DNA of 64,000 bases from Treponema vincentii F0403 (GCF_000412995.1 NZ_KE332512.1:1760959-1824958); one strand, 5' to 3'. Shown: positions 50,861 through 61,238, counted from the stretch's first letter. Numbers and translations: made by a program. The notes: a model not told the origin generated them from the letters alone.

Positions 50861-53194
50861 TTATCGCTTTCTGTTGCCCTGCTGCCGTCCGCTTGTTGTT
50901 CGGGGATCCCGGCGGTTCTGTGAACGTCCTTTAGACGGTTTTGCTCGTCCGCCGGAGTTTTTGGTGCCGCGCTCTGCCGCCGGTTTTTGCCCCAACTGTT
51001 TGAGCTCTTCCACCCGTTGCGGATCGTAGAAACCTTCTTTCCAGTTAAAACGCACCGAGTCGGGAAGGGGAGTGCCGCTCCGCAGCGACTGCAGGATAAA
51101 CCGGTAGGCACGGCGTTCAACCGTTGTATGCGAAAAGTCCAGCAAAAAGCGTGAAAACTGATGGTGCTGCAGGGCATGGTAGCGGTCTACAACCGAAAAC
51201 GGCTTGTCGGACAGCACAAAAGAGGCGGACGGTGTCGAAAATGCTCTAAACGCCTCGCCTTGCTTGTCGGAAAAATAGAGGAAGTTATAGCTTTTCGGCA
51301 GCGTAAAGCGCATTCTGAACAGTACGGAATACGAAAAAAGCGGCAGCAGCACTTGAGGACGCAGCCCCGGGGCAAACACCGTTTCGATATTTGCCTGCGA
51401 GCTTTCGGCCGGCGGAATGTAGGCGCAGATACCGTTATCCTGCAGCCACGAAACCGCCCAGCAGTTAAAAGTGTACAAGTACGGTCCCGCAACTAAAAAG
51501 TTCTTTTTATTGCGGAGCATGGAAATATGCGCGGGATTATTCACAATAAATTGCGTGTAGCCCTGCGCGGTCAGTTGTTCCAGCTGCTCTGTAAGAATCG
51601 GTTCCTGTTCCTGCGGCACAAAGGGATCAAGCGAAATAAAGATTTCCCGTTTGGGGAACGGCAGCGGCTTTACCTGCTGCTTCGATTGCTGTCCGGATAA
51701 CGCCGGATAGGTGTCCTCATTCAGGTTGATAATCACCCGCACCGGTTTATCCGCAAGGATGGTATGCAAATCCGCAATGGATGAAACTTGCACATACAGC
51801 CCTTCTGGGAATATATCCGCAGGTTTTTTTGCAAGGCTTTTTTTGACGGGGGTTGAGGATGCTGCAGTTGCGGGCGCGGCTTTGTTTGTATCGCCGAGTG
51901 TAGGGAAGCCTGCTTCCAATGTCAGCATCGGCAGTGCTTCGTCGTTGGGCTGTTTGCGGTATTTTTCGAGCGAGGCAGGCAGCAAACGCGGGTAGCGTTT
52001 GGTCATTGCCTTGGTTTGCAAGAGATATACGCTGTCTCCCTTGCCTGAATCCGCAGGTAGCTGTAGCCATGCGCCGGATTTGCTTTCAATTATATCCTGA
52101 ATTTTCCAGCTTTCCCTGCCGCTGTCGTCCTTCTTATGGATGCGCACCGAATCGCCTTTTTCCGGGGTGTAATGCCCGTCTTTCAGCTGTACGTAATGCA
52201 CCGCCCGTGTGCCGTCCTTGTAGGGTACTTCCTGTACGTCGCCTTTTTTAATTCCGTCGATAATGCCGAGGTAGATGCCGGTACCGCCTGCCTGATCGGG
52301 ATTGAGTACTTCTTCCGCACGGGTGCTTTTAAAGCGGTAGCTCGTCTTTTTCCGTGCAAAGTCGTTTGCCAAAATCCGCTTGCCGGTTTCGACCGCCGCT
52401 TTTTTATCTGCTTCCCAGTTATCGATGACATACCGGTAGGCGGACACCACCGTGCCGACATATTCGGCGCTTTTCATTCTTCCTTCTATTTTAAAGGATG
52501 CAACTCCCGCTTGGATAAGATCGGGGATATATTCAATGAGCTGTAAATCCGCCGGGGAGAAGAAGTATCCTTCGCGGTCTCCTTCCGGCTCATGCGCTGT
52601 GTAGAGGCGGCGACATGCCTGGGTGCACATACCGCGGTTCGCCGACTTTCCGCCGAGGTAGCTGGAAAAAAGGCAGAGACCCGACTCACTGACGCAGAGC
52701 GCCCCGTGCACAAATACTTCCAGTTCGCAGGAGGTGTTTGCATGGACGTCGCGGATTTCTTCCAAGCTCAGTTCCCGTGCCAGCACCGTCCGCGAAATTC
52801 CCCAGCGGCTCATCGTGTTTGCCGCCTTCGCGCTCGCAATATTGAGCTGCGTAGAAGCGTGGAGTTTGAGCTGGGGGAAGTATTTATGCGCCATTTGAAT
52901 CAGTCCGAGATCCTGCACGATGATGCCGTCCGGACCGACATTGTTTAAGTACGTCAAAAAGCGGTAGAGCCGCTCCATCTCGTCTTCGGTTACAACCGTA
53001 TTGACGGTAACATATATTTTTTTATTCCGCTTATGCAGCACGTCAACCGTTGCTTCAAATTGATTCCATGCAAAGTTTGAAGACCGCATCCGGGCATTAA
53101 AGCTCTTTAAACCTAAATAAACGGCGTCCGCCCCTTCCGCAATCGCTGCTTCCAATGCTTCGGGATTTCCCGCCGGTGCTAATAACTCGACCAT
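50861..53194 (-). CDS. U32 peptidase-family protein
   Basis: A 777-residue protein. It opens MVELLAPAGNPEALEAAIAEGADAVYLGL, the U32 barrel, with ELEVFVHGALCVSESGLCLFSS and NRGMCTQACRR providing the conserved cysteines, followed by FKIEGRMKSAEYVG. Relatives include RlhA (tRNA/rRNA hydroxylation) and UbiU/V, which hold an iron-sulfur cluster and work with prephenate; true protease activity is doubtful for many members. The last 40 residues are a basic, Gly/Arg-rich tail (NRRDPRTTSGRQQGNRKR) that could bind RNA. Confidence 0.88.
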   Translation of the reverse strand: MVELLAPAGNPEALEAAIAEGADAVYLGLKSFNARMRSSNFAWNQFEATVDVLHKRNKKIYVTVNTVVTEDEMERLYRFLTYLNNVGPDGIIVQDLGLIQMAHKYFPQLKLHASTQLNIASAKAANTMSRWGISRTVLARELSLEEIRDVHANTSCELEVFVHGALCVSESGLCLFSSYLGGKSANRGMCTQACRRLYTAHEPEGDREGYFFSPADLQLIEYIPDLIQAGVASFKIEGRMKSAEYVGTVVSAYRYVIDNWEADKKAAVETGKRILANDFARKKTSYRFKSTRAEEVLNPDQAGGTGIYLGIIDGIKKGDVQEVPYKDGTRAVHYVQLKDGHYTPEKGDSVRIHKKDDSGRESWKIQDIIESKSGAWLQLPADSGKGDSVYLLQTKAMTKRYPRLLPASLEKYRKQPNDEALPMLTLEAGFPTLGDTNKAAPATAASSTPVKKSLAKKPADIFPEGLYVQVSSIADLHTILADKPVRVIINLNEDTYPALSGQQSKQQVKPLPFPKREIFISLDPFVPQEQEPILTEQLEQLTAQGYTQFIVNNPAHISMLRNKKNFLVAGPYLYTFNCWAVSWLQDNGICAYIPPAESSQANIETVFAPGLRPQVLLPLFSYSVLFRMRFTLPKSYNFLYFSDKQGEAFRAFSTPSASFVLSDKPFSVVDRYHALQHHQFSRFLLDFSHTTVERRAYRFILQSLRSGTPLPDSVRFNWKEGFYDPQRVEELKQLGQKPAAERGTKNSGGRAKPSKGRSQNRRDPRTTSGRQQGNRKR

Positions 53195-53566
53195 CCCGCC
53201 ATCATACCGAAAAACCGTGGCACTGCATAGTATTCGGCAAGATATATCCCTAGCGGTATCTATTGGCCGTAACTATCGGAAAAGAGCTCGCTCATTTTCG
53301 TTACGCATTGACGTTTCAACCGATACCAGCGCTTCGATACATTCATACGAATGAGTGGTCGCAATAAATGGGTAAATTAATCGTAATGATTTTCAATAAC
53401 GTATTTAATGCGTTTGTTCTGATCTATCGGCAATGAGCGCACGTTCTGAGCGCGCCGTTCTTGTCAAACAGAGATATATTGCATATACTCTTTCAATATT
53501 TGTATGAGAGGCGGATTTAATCGTGTGTTGTACAGGTTGTCCTGCCGTATTAAAAAAGGATAGATT
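53195..53566. other. Divergent intergenic region between the U32 gene and pheT
   Basis: 372 bp without a convincing gene. Its right part holds the pheT promoter. The left part is expected to hold the promoter of the U32 gene, but I see no strong match. No tRNA or T-box features are visible. Confidence 0.6.
53461..53489 (+). promoter_or_regulatory. Promoter of pheT
   Basis: TTGTCA (53461-53466), 17 bases, TATACT (53484-53489), about 78 bases before the ATG. This is one of the best sigma-70-like matches in the window. Confidence 0.65.
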
Positions 53567-55309
53567 ATGCCCAAGATCGATGTAAACGAACAGCTTTTTT
53601 TCAAATTATTAGGAAAACAATACGACTATTCTCCCGAATTTGAACATCTATTGAGTTCTGCAAAGGCGGAATTGGACGAAGCGCCGTCCGCCGCAACGCC
53701 GAAGTCCGAACGCATCATAAAGATTGAACTGAACGATACCAACCGCCCCGACTTATGGTCGACGGCAGGGCTTGCCCGCCTCTTGCGTATGCATACCGGC
53801 GGGGCTTCAAACAAATCCGACTATCAAGCATTTTTATCAACGTTGACTGAACGGAAAGATTCCGGGCATCGAACGATAATCGTAGACCCCGAGCTGCAAG
53901 GCGTCCGTCCCTTTATGACGGCTTTTATTATTTCGGGCAAGCCCATCGACGAGCCCATGCTGAAGGATATTATCCAAACGCAGGAAAAACTGTGCTGGAA
54001 CTTCGGTAGAAAGCGCCGTTCCATATCGATGGGCGTATACCGCAGCGAGCTGATTAATTGGCCGGTACACTACCGCGCCGTCGACCCGCATACAACCTCG
54101 TTTACGCCGCTCGGCTTCGATACCGAAATGACGTGCGAGCGTATCATTTCCGAACACCCGAAAGGTAAGGAATACGGTTGGATATTAAAGGGCATGAAAA
54201 AAGTGCCGCTCCTATCTGACGCAAAAGGTGGCGTGCTTTCGATGGCGCCGATTATCAACAGTGCAGGGATCGGTGCGGTGCAGCAGGGCGATACCGACCT
54301 ACTGGTCGAGCTGACCGGTACGGATATGCCGTCTCTGCTGCTTGCAACGAATATCGTTGCCTGTGATTTTTCCGACGCGGGCTACACGATTTTGCCGGTC
54401 AGCATAGAGTATCCGTATGAAACGGGATTCGGCAAGACTATTACGACGCCACTGTACTTCCAAGAGCCGACAAAAACGACGGTTCATGCCGTTAATAAGC
54501 TCCTCGGAACGGAGCTTTCGGCGCAGGACATTGTTGAAGCGTTGGAGCGTATGGACAATACCGTTACGGTTGAAGGCGATTGTTTGACGCTTACGCCGCC
54601 CGCATACCGGAATGACTTTTTACACGAAGTTGATATTATCGAAGATGTGATGATGGGTAAAACCGTCGAATTTTTTGAACCCGAAACACCGCGGGAATTT
54701 ACCATCGGGCGGCTTTCTCCTGTTACAGTGCTTAGTAGAAAGATTAAAAGCTTGATGGTCGGCTTCGGTTATCAAGAAATGATTTTTAACTACCTCGGTT
54801 CAAAAAAAGATTACATCGACCGCATGAATATAGACGGAGCGGCGGTCATCGAAATTGCAAACCCCATGTCGGAAAATTATCAATTTGTCCGACCGTCCAT
54901 CATTCCGTCGCTGTTATCCGCAGAAACGGTTTCGGGGAATGCGGTGTATCCGCACCGTATCTTTGAAACGGGGAAAATCGCCTATCTTGCGCCTGAAGAG
55001 AATACCGGTACACGCACGCGGCAAAGCCTCGGCTTCCTTACCGTAAATCAAGACGCCAACTTTAACGAAGCAGCTAGCCTTGTTGCCGGTTTACTGTACT
55101 ATCTGCAAATGGACTATGCCGTATGCGAAACGCACGATTCCCGCTTTATCGAAGGGCGCCAAGCGGGCGTTCTTTATGAAGGAAAACAAATCGGTATTTT
55201 CGGCGAACTGCATCCGCAAGTGCTGGAAAACTGGTCGGTAACCGTGCCTGCATTTGCGGGAGAGCTCGATATAGAAAGTATTCTTACGATTCCGAACGCT
55301 GACCGATAA
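53567..55309 (+). CDS. pheT: Phenylalanine-tRNA ligase beta subunit, archaeal/spirochaete type
   Basis: A 580-residue PheRS beta subunit. It starts MPKIDVNEQLFFKLLGKQYD, the short archaeal-type N-terminus without the tRNA-binding OB fold of ordinary bacterial PheT (about 800 residues). Further blocks are IELNDTNRPDLWSTAGLARLL, the B3/B4 region with GVRPFMTAFIISGKP, B5 LTLTPPAYRNDFLHEVDIIEDVMMG and the catalytic-like core NPMSENYQFVRPSIIPSLL. Spirochaetes are known to carry the archaeal type. The alpha subunit is not in the window. Its 3' end overlaps the convergent gene by 26 bp. Confidence 0.93.
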   Translation: MPKIDVNEQLFFKLLGKQYDYSPEFEHLLSSAKAELDEAPSAATPKSERIIKIELNDTNRPDLWSTAGLARLLRMHTGGASNKSDYQAFLSTLTERKDSGHRTIIVDPELQGVRPFMTAFIISGKPIDEPMLKDIIQTQEKLCWNFGRKRRSISMGVYRSELINWPVHYRAVDPHTTSFTPLGFDTEMTCERIISEHPKGKEYGWILKGMKKVPLLSDAKGGVLSMAPIINSAGIGAVQQGDTDLLVELTGTDMPSLLLATNIVACDFSDAGYTILPVSIEYPYETGFGKTITTPLYFQEPTKTTVHAVNKLLGTELSAQDIVEALERMDNTVTVEGDCLTLTPPAYRNDFLHEVDIIEDVMMGKTVEFFEPETPREFTIGRLSPVTVLSRKIKSLMVGFGYQEMIFNYLGSKKDYIDRMNIDGAAVIEIANPMSENYQFVRPSIIPSLLSAETVSGNAVYPHRIFETGKIAYLAPEENTGTRTRQSLGFLTVNQDANFNEAASLVAGLLYYLQMDYAVCETHDSRFIEGRQAGVLYEGKQIGIFGELHPQVLENWSVTVPAFAGELDIESILTIPNADR

Positions 55310-56210
55310 ATAAAAAGCACATCCCGATAAAGCACACTGTGTAGGCAAGCAATAAGAGCAGCGGCGACACCTCGTAGAATGTGTCGGTAAAGAGTGCAAT
55401 GACGAGGCGGGTGCAATACCGTTCCGCTTCGATCATCCCCGTTGCCGCTATAAAAAAGAGCGGGAATGACAGTGCCCATGTATGCTTGAATTGCCGGTGC
55501 GGCGGAATACGGAAGCGCCATGCCAGTACCAGCATATAAACCGACATAATCAAAATTAAAAATACATCGCTGATTCTGGCCAACAGTTCCCGATGATATA
55601 TTTGTGCAGGAAAGCCGTATTGTGCCCCCCGTTGACGGAACGCATAAAGCTGCGGGAGCGTCATAGCCTTTTCACCCTCGTTGGCCGCTATAATCAGTTC
55701 AAAATCACTATAAGAAAAAGGCAGCCTCATCGATGCCTGTCGCTCAACCGGCATTGTGCCTTCCAGAACGATAGGCCTAAGAATTACTTCGTCATGCTGC
55801 TTATCTACAGCTTGGAACAACATACGGAGCATCGGTTTGCCTTCATTGCTCACAATCGGGATAAGTTTGATAAACGGAATGCGGGAACGGTACAGTATGC
55901 TGCCGTCGGCGGTATATTGCGTAAGTTCGCAATTTCTTCCATATATTTCGTGGATACCGTTATTGGTAATATATGAAAGTCCCCCTATCGATACCGTTGC
56001 GGCAGCTCTGCTGCCGGAAGCCGGAACGGTAAAATGAATATCCCGTACCGTTTCAAAAAGAGGCTGAGAATCCGTTTCATCGATAAAGAAAACCTCTTCC
56101 AATAGTTTTTTTCGGGTAATTTCTATAAAACGCTCTATATCGGGATCTCTTTTAAGCGGATCCTTTTGTTCAAGCATCCGCTGAGCGCTGACAAATTGAT
56201 TGGAGTGATA
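55284..56210 (-). pseudogene. 3' part of a membrane/TPR-like protein gene split by an IS3-family element
   Basis: About 308 residues continue the reading of the gene at 57466-58347 on the far side of the insertion: the 5' part ends KAYYLE and this part goes on YHSNQFVSAQRMLEQKDPLKRDP. It contains an exported beta-rich region (VSIGGLSYITNNGIHEIYG, FSYSDFELIIAANEGEKAMTLPQLY) and three C-terminal membrane helices. The whole architecture, membrane-TPR-exported-membrane, recalls LptF/LptG-like layouts only loosely. It has lost its start, so it is probably not made. Confidence 0.85.
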
Positions 56211-56259
56211 CAATAAAAGTGCAGCGCCAAAATTGCCGAAAAAGAGAGGAGGAAGGGCA

Positions 56260-56532
56260 ATGAAACGGTACGATGAGAACTTTAAAATCGAGGCATTGAA
56301 GCTGTCGGACGAGATCGGAGTGAAGAAGGCGTGTGAACAGCTTAATGTGAACTACGGAACATTAGCAGGCTGGAGAAAGCAGCGGGTAAAGAAAAACAAA
56401 GAAGGAAAAAGTACAGATGCTGATATTCAAAGAGAGAACAGCCGCCTCAAGAAAGAAATAGCCGAGCTTAAAAGTGCGAATGAGATACTCAAGGATGCAC
56501 TCGGTTTTTTCGTTCAAGACCGGAAGAAATAG
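56260..56532 (+). CDS. IS3-family transposase OrfA (helix-turn-helix)
   Basis: A 90-residue protein: helix-turn-helix MKRYDENFKIEALKLSDEIG ... NYGTLAGWRKQR, then a leucine-zipper-like coiled coil ending KDALGFFVQ. This is the HTH_Tnp_1 type. The ATG at 56260 follows GGAGGAAGG. The stop lies in a zone where the -1 frame is open into orfB. Confidence 0.93.
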   Translation: MKRYDENFKIEALKLSDEIGVKKACEQLNVNYGTLAGWRKQRVKKNKEGKSTDADIQRENSRLKKEIAELKSANEILKDALGFFVQDRKK

Positions 56533-56594
56533 AAAAGGATGGTCTTTTTGCTTACATCCACCACCGTACTGCTGACAAGCAATTTTCAGCACGG

Positions 56595-57428
56595 ATGCTG
56601 TGCGCTGTTCTTCCGGTCAGCGAAAGCGGTTTTTATAAATGGAAGAGAAACAGGAAAAAAGTGAAAGCATGGCAGAAACTGCTCGCTCAAATGCATAAAA
56701 TTCTCGATGAGGATGAAGAAAACAAGAACTATGGGGTGAGGCGTATGCAGATAGCACTTGAACAACGGGGCATTAAGCGTTCATTGTCGACGGTAAGACG
56801 CGCGATGGCACGAGGAAATCTGCTGCATGAAGACAGAAAAAGCCCTGACGGTCTTACAAAAGCCGACAAAAAGGCGATGAGACCGCAGAATATCATCAAA
56901 CAAGACTTTAGTGCACAAGAGCCTTTGAGAAAATTGCTGACGGATATAACTCAGATACCATGCAAAGATGGAAAGCTGTACGTATCACCTCTTTTTGACT
57001 GCTATAATGGGGAGATCATTTCTCTTGCAATGGACACAAACATGAAAAAGGAACTATGTATAAAAACGATAACGGAGGCATACAAGAATTTTGATATACC
57101 AAGTGGAGCGATAATTCACAGCGATTGCGGAAGCCAGTATACAAGCGATGAGTACAAAAAGACGCTCGGACAGCTGCATGCGGTGCAGAGTATGAGTGGA
57201 GTTGGGAAATGCTGGGATAATGCCCGGATGGAAAGCTGGTTTGCAACGCTGAAAAAGGAAAAGATCTATCAGCTTGATACAACAAAACTGACCGTGGAGG
57301 AGGTCAAGACAATCGTCTGGAGATACACGTTTGCTTATTACAACACGAAACGTATCACGACAGTAAATCCCGATGGCTTACCTCCACTGGTATACAGGAA
57401 AACAGCAGCTAAAAAAAGTGCTGCTTAA
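56595..57428 (+). CDS. IS3-family transposase OrfB (DDE integrase core)
   Basis: A 277-residue DDE recombinase with HTH_21 (NYGVRRMQIALEQRGIKRS) and the rve core: Asp in LLTDITQIP, Asp in IIHSDCGSQYTSDEYK and Glu in ARMESWFATLKKE. The frame is open upstream to about 56523 (EIEKDGLFAYIHHRTADKQF), typical for production as an OrfAB fusion by -1 frameshifting; no textbook slippery heptamer was identified. Confidence 0.92.
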   Translation: MLCAVLPVSESGFYKWKRNRKKVKAWQKLLAQMHKILDEDEENKNYGVRRMQIALEQRGIKRSLSTVRRAMARGNLLHEDRKSPDGLTKADKKAMRPQNIIKQDFSAQEPLRKLLTDITQIPCKDGKLYVSPLFDCYNGEIISLAMDTNMKKELCIKTITEAYKNFDIPSGAIIHSDCGSQYTSDEYKKTLGQLHAVQSMSGVGKCWDNARMESWFATLKKEKIYQLDTTKLTVEEVKTIVWRYTFAYYNTKRITTVNPDGLPPLVYRKTAAKKSAA

Positions 57429-57465
57429 ATACATTTGGGGTATTTAGGCACTGCACTAATATTGA

Positions 57466-58347
57466 CTATTCCAGATAGTATGCCTTTATATAATTTCCCT
57501 GTTGCATCATTTCGTAGCCTACTTTTTTGGCCTGATACAAGCGGATATCGAATTCGGCTGTTAGATCTGCAATTCCTTTTTCGATTTGATTCCATGCCTG
57601 AGCTGCCAGCCGTAAAGCCTCCTCGCGATAGAGGCTGTTTTCCGCACTCAATTGATATGCCCGCATAGCATAGTAGTGCGCAGTGTAAAAATCATATTTG
57701 TTCATAAACCGCTTGCTGATAAATAATGCGCCTTCCGCCGTTAGGTTTTCGGGGTCGGCAGTTTCATAAACGGTTTCAACGGTATGCGCTTCTTTTCCCC
57801 TCTCGATTGTATGCGATTCATACAACACCTTCGCTTTATCTAAAAGCTCCAGTGCATCAGGGTTGTTATTCCAAATTCCAAGAGCGGACTTTGCCTTATC
57901 ATACGCTCGTTCTGCATCTTCATTTTTTAATGAGATGCCGGCGTCCTTTATGTAATCGTAATAATCATGCGTTTTAAGCTCGCTGTAGCGCCGGTAATTA
58001 AACAATAGGGGTGAAACTATTTCTATAAATACGATATAAACGGTGATACAAAACAGCAGAATAATAAATACTTCTTTTAAGTAGCGCAGCAATATGTCGG
58101 AAAATCTCGGAACGGTATTTTGCCCGCATGTACCGAAGATGACGGCATATCCTATCAGAATAGCGGAAACCAGTAAGCCCGGCATAATCCGTATAAACAA
58201 AATTCCTGTTTCGGCCAATTTCCGATTTACTAAAAATTGCGGAAGCACTTCGATATTTTTAAAGAAAAACACATATATTAAGCAACAACCTAAACCGATT
58301 GTAAAATGAATAAGAACGGATAGCCATCCCTTTACCATCTCATGCAT
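57466..58347 (-). pseudogene. 5' part of a membrane/TPR-like protein gene split by an IS3-family element
   Basis: About 293 residues from MHEMVKGWLSVLIHF, with three membrane helices in the first 130 residues, then TPR-like helices (NEDAERAYDKAKSALGIWNNNPDALELL, YDFYTAHYYAMRAYQLSAENSLYREEALRLAAQAW). The reading ends at a TAG made at the edge of the IS. GGAG precedes the ATG, one base after the stop of the upstream gene, so the two form an operon. A truncated membrane protein could still be made. Confidence 0.85.
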
Positions 58348-58349
58348 TT

Positions 58350-59138
58350 TTATGCGGCGCTCCTTTTTTTTGTCTTTGAAGATATCAGCAGCATTTTTAA
58401 TCCGCCTATAGAATGGAATATAACGGCAACAATACAAAAGAGCAGCGGAGTTCTGAATGGGGTGCTCCCCGTATTCATTAAAAGAAAATTAGAAAGGGCT
58501 GTATGGAATTCCCCTTGCTGAATATACGGGTAGACGAGCAAAAAAGTCCCTGACAAGAGGAATAAGAAAAGGAGATTAAACAGATTCCACCGTGTTATGG
58601 CACATACAAACCAAAATGAGCTGACACAGAGAAAAAATGTGCATACGAAAAAAAGATACACTCCAAAATTCAGCGTATAGGCCGCATATATGTCATAAAA
58701 AAGCTTATCGGCTCCCTGCCGCAATAAGGTTAAAAAAGGAGGCTTATTTATAAAGGCGGTCAGTGTTTTGTCGGCAGGCACGGTTGGTGTATAAGCGGTT
58801 AATGCCTTTTCGATGGAAGGAAGTTGCGCATAACAGGCCGGTATAATGACTGTTACGGTAAATAGTGCGCAGACAAGAAACAAGCTGATGGCAACAATCC
58901 GTTTAGTGTGATGTCTCATTAGAAATGCGTATACGCCGATAACAGCCGACATGAGCGCAACCGGAAAAGCATAACATGCTCGCTGCACCATACAGATAAG
59001 CAGAAGACGTGCCGACCCGGATTCGAGCGGAGCGGCAAGTTCATAGCGCAATGCTATTCCACCGAAAAAGGCAAAGATAATAATTGCGCTTAAAAGGCTT
59101 AAGAAAAAAACGCCGGGAACCAGTAAAGCATTCTTCAT
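58350..59138 (-). CDS. Hypothetical membrane protein
   Basis: A 262-residue protein with six predicted helices (GVFFLSLLSAIIIFAFFGG, AFPVALMSAVIGVYAFL, AISLFLVCALFTVTVII and three later ones) and one exported loop of about 55 residues after helix 3. No family was recognised. It is coupled to the gene that the IS has split, so its pathway may also be affected. Confidence 0.7.
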   Translation of the reverse strand: MKNALLVPGVFFLSLLSAIIIFAFFGGIALRYELAAPLESGSARLLLICMVQRACYAFPVALMSAVIGVYAFLMRHHTKRIVAISLFLVCALFTVTVIIPACYAQLPSIEKALTAYTPTVPADKTLTAFINKPPFLTLLRQGADKLFYDIYAAYTLNFGVYLFFVCTFFLCVSSFWFVCAITRWNLFNLLFLFLLSGTFLLVYPYIQQGEFHTALSNFLLMNTGSTPFRTPLLFCIVAVIFHSIGGLKMLLISSKTKKRSAA

Positions 59139-59237
59139 AGGTATGCTTAGAGTACCATGTTATAGCTACAACCGCAAGTCCGCTTACGAAGGGTGTTGCT
59201 TACGCGAGGCATTGCCGCCGCGCAGGCGGCGGTGAGG

Positions 59238-61238
59238 CTATTCTACCCTGATGTTTTTTACAAATGCGGTAAAGTTTTGCTGCGCTTTGTTGAGCTGCTC
59301 AACTGCCGCAGCGATGCCGGTTTTTAGCTCATCCAGTTCACTTTCAAGGTTAAGCAGCTTTGTTAAGAACGCCTTTCCTTGTTGACTTTCCGAGCCGACC
59401 GCTTCGAGGTTTCTCCGCACCCTGTCTTGTTCCTTTCCGATTTCCGTCTGGCGATCCTGTAAAGCTTTGAGCGAATACTCCGCTGCGGTAACCTTGTCTT
59501 TCTCCGTTATAATAGAGGCAAACGCTTTTCGTATCTTTTCGGGAATTTCGGCATTGGTTGTATACGAAACAAACGTATTAGAACTCATATCGAACACTTT
59601 TTGCGCCGATTGATAGATTCTTGCTTCTTCTACTTTTAACTCTGAACCGGCGTTAGCGGCGGCTGTAAGTTTAAACCGGTATTTGTTCACGGTCGTTTCT
59701 GTAAGAGCTCGTTTGGTTGTCAGTTCATACCCAGTATTCTTTATGTGTTCGATGATGACTGTCCGCTCTTTTTTGTCGGTATTTTTTATCAGGTATGTTG
59801 TACTTTGAACTTGACGGTATGATGTTGTCATAATCCCGTCAGCCAGTTTTACGGTTTCGATCGTGCGTGAGGAATCTCCCCGCCGTGAACCGGTTACTTC
59901 AATATCGTCTCCGTAAGCGATAAGGCGCTTTTCGGATTCGGGCAAAAACTCCAGTAAGGCATCGCCGGCATATTCTCCGCCGTCAAAAACCGTAATGGGG
60001 CCGGCAGGCAGTTTTAGTCCAGATGTGTTTTCGATGCTGATGCAGAATTTTGGATTAACGTTCCGATTATATGGAATGGATGAAAATACGGAATATTTTT
60101 CTGCAGGAAGCGCAGCGATGGTCAGGGGAATCATCGTACTTTGCTGCCGCTCAAGGGTGATGGGCTTTGACGGCGTAAAAGCAAACATTTCGCCGGCCTT
60201 ACCGGACGCCGCTTGATTTTCAAAATAGGCGGAATTGTTTTCCTCGGCGGCTTCATAGGCCGTATCGGACGCTTCTGCCATTTTCATCATTGCCCGTTCC
60301 TGTCTCGCCATAGGCGCTGTTGCGGCGCCTATGTATTCGGCAGATATATCGGCCGAATCAAAGGTTTCCGCTTCGGCCGCCTGCGCAATGGCGAGCGGAA
60401 CTTCGGGGCGGTATGTGTAATAGGGCGCATAGAGATTTTGCGTAAATCCTACCGGCTTCCCCGTCGTTAAGGTAAGCGTAATATCTTTCCAATCAAGGTC
60501 GGTCGAATTATCGATAATCGCCCATGCCTGAAACGCGGCTTTGCCTGCCCCCATGTCGAGCCGGTAGCTTGCCTTCCACACCGGCGCTTCCATAACGTAA
60601 GAAAGTCCGAGTTTCCGCTCGCCTTGAGCGTCGATCTTGATATCGAGCTTTTTGCGGTTTTTTGCCGAAGCGTCAAGGATGAGCGCCAAGGCCGTATTCA
60701 AATCTTCATTCCGTTTTTCCTCGGTGAATTTGAAGGATTGAATATCCGAAAAAGCGATAATATGAATGCCGTCCTTTGCTGCAAGCGAAATAAAAAAAGA
60801 ATCCGTTTCTTTTGAACTGTTTTTATCGACGCTCAAAATTTTTCCGGTAATCTGATGAGGCGTAAATAATTCCACCTCTGCGCCCTTTTGCGCTTTTAAG
60901 ATATCGTACAGCGTCGAGGCGGCGGAAAGGTCTATTTTTAAGCTTTCCAATGTTTTGCGCAGCGTATCCTCGGACTGATAATTAACCGTCAAATTTTTTG
61001 CACCGGGATCCGTTACGACAAGGGATTTGAGCACGTCGTTAATTTGCGTTGGAGAAAAGAGCAGCTCTATATCGCCTGAACCCGATACCGTCCCTTCGTG
61101 AACGTAATGGGCGACACCGGATGAATACAAAGTGACCTTTTTAAGCGGGATGTCGTCTCCGCTAAAGGTGTTTGTAGGTTCTGCCGCAGCTCCTGCAACA
61201 CAAACCGCAGATAAAATAGTAAAAATCATGGCCTTCAT
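59238..61238 (-). CDS. DUF4139 domain-containing exported protein
   Basis: A 666-residue protein with a signal peptide (IFTILSAVCVAGAAA) and the DUF4139 core: KVTLYSSGVAHYVHEGTVSG, LGLSYVMEAPVWKASYRLDM, AWAIIDNSTDLDWKDITLTLTTGKPVGF and the C-terminal KNTDKKERTVIIEHIKNTGYEL. A long coiled coil closes the protein (ALQDRQTEIGKEQDRVRRNL). It is probably periplasmic; function unknown. AAAGGAAA precedes the ATG, and a TATAAT lies at 61262-61267 on the minus strand. Confidence 0.85.
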   Translation of the reverse strand: MKAMIFTILSAVCVAGAAAEPTNTFSGDDIPLKKVTLYSSGVAHYVHEGTVSGSGDIELLFSPTQINDVLKSLVVTDPGAKNLTVNYQSEDTLRKTLESLKIDLSAASTLYDILKAQKGAEVELFTPHQITGKILSVDKNSSKETDSFFISLAAKDGIHIIAFSDIQSFKFTEEKRNEDLNTALALILDASAKNRKKLDIKIDAQGERKLGLSYVMEAPVWKASYRLDMGAGKAAFQAWAIIDNSTDLDWKDITLTLTTGKPVGFTQNLYAPYYTYRPEVPLAIAQAAEAETFDSADISAEYIGAATAPMARQERAMMKMAEASDTAYEAAEENNSAYFENQAASGKAGEMFAFTPSKPITLERQQSTMIPLTIAALPAEKYSVFSSIPYNRNVNPKFCISIENTSGLKLPAGPITVFDGGEYAGDALLEFLPESEKRLIAYGDDIEVTGSRRGDSSRTIETVKLADGIMTTSYRQVQSTTYLIKNTDKKERTVIIEHIKNTGYELTTKRALTETTVNKYRFKLTAAANAGSELKVEEARIYQSAQKVFDMSSNTFVSYTTNAEIPEKIRKAFASIITEKDKVTAAEYSLKALQDRQTEIGKEQDRVRRNLEAVGSESQQGKAFLTKLLNLESELDELKTGIAAAVEQLNKAQQNFTAFVKNIRVE

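Larger units (their letters stand above)
56211..57467 (+). mobile_element. IS3-family insertion sequence, about 1257 bp
   Basis: It carries orfA and orfB in the IS3-family layout. The ends are imperfect inverted repeats: left caataaaagtgcagcgccaa, right (complement) caatattagtgcagtgccta. Rejoining the flanks as tggagtga-ta-ttccag restores an open frame through the host gene, with a 2-bp TA shared by both sides; IS3 elements usually duplicate three or four bases, so the boundary may be off by one or two. Confidence 0.85.

Noticed and set aside
59214-59230. GC-rich hairpin after the DUF4139 gene as an intrinsic terminator
   Set aside because: The six-bp stem is not followed by a U-tract in the direction of transcription.
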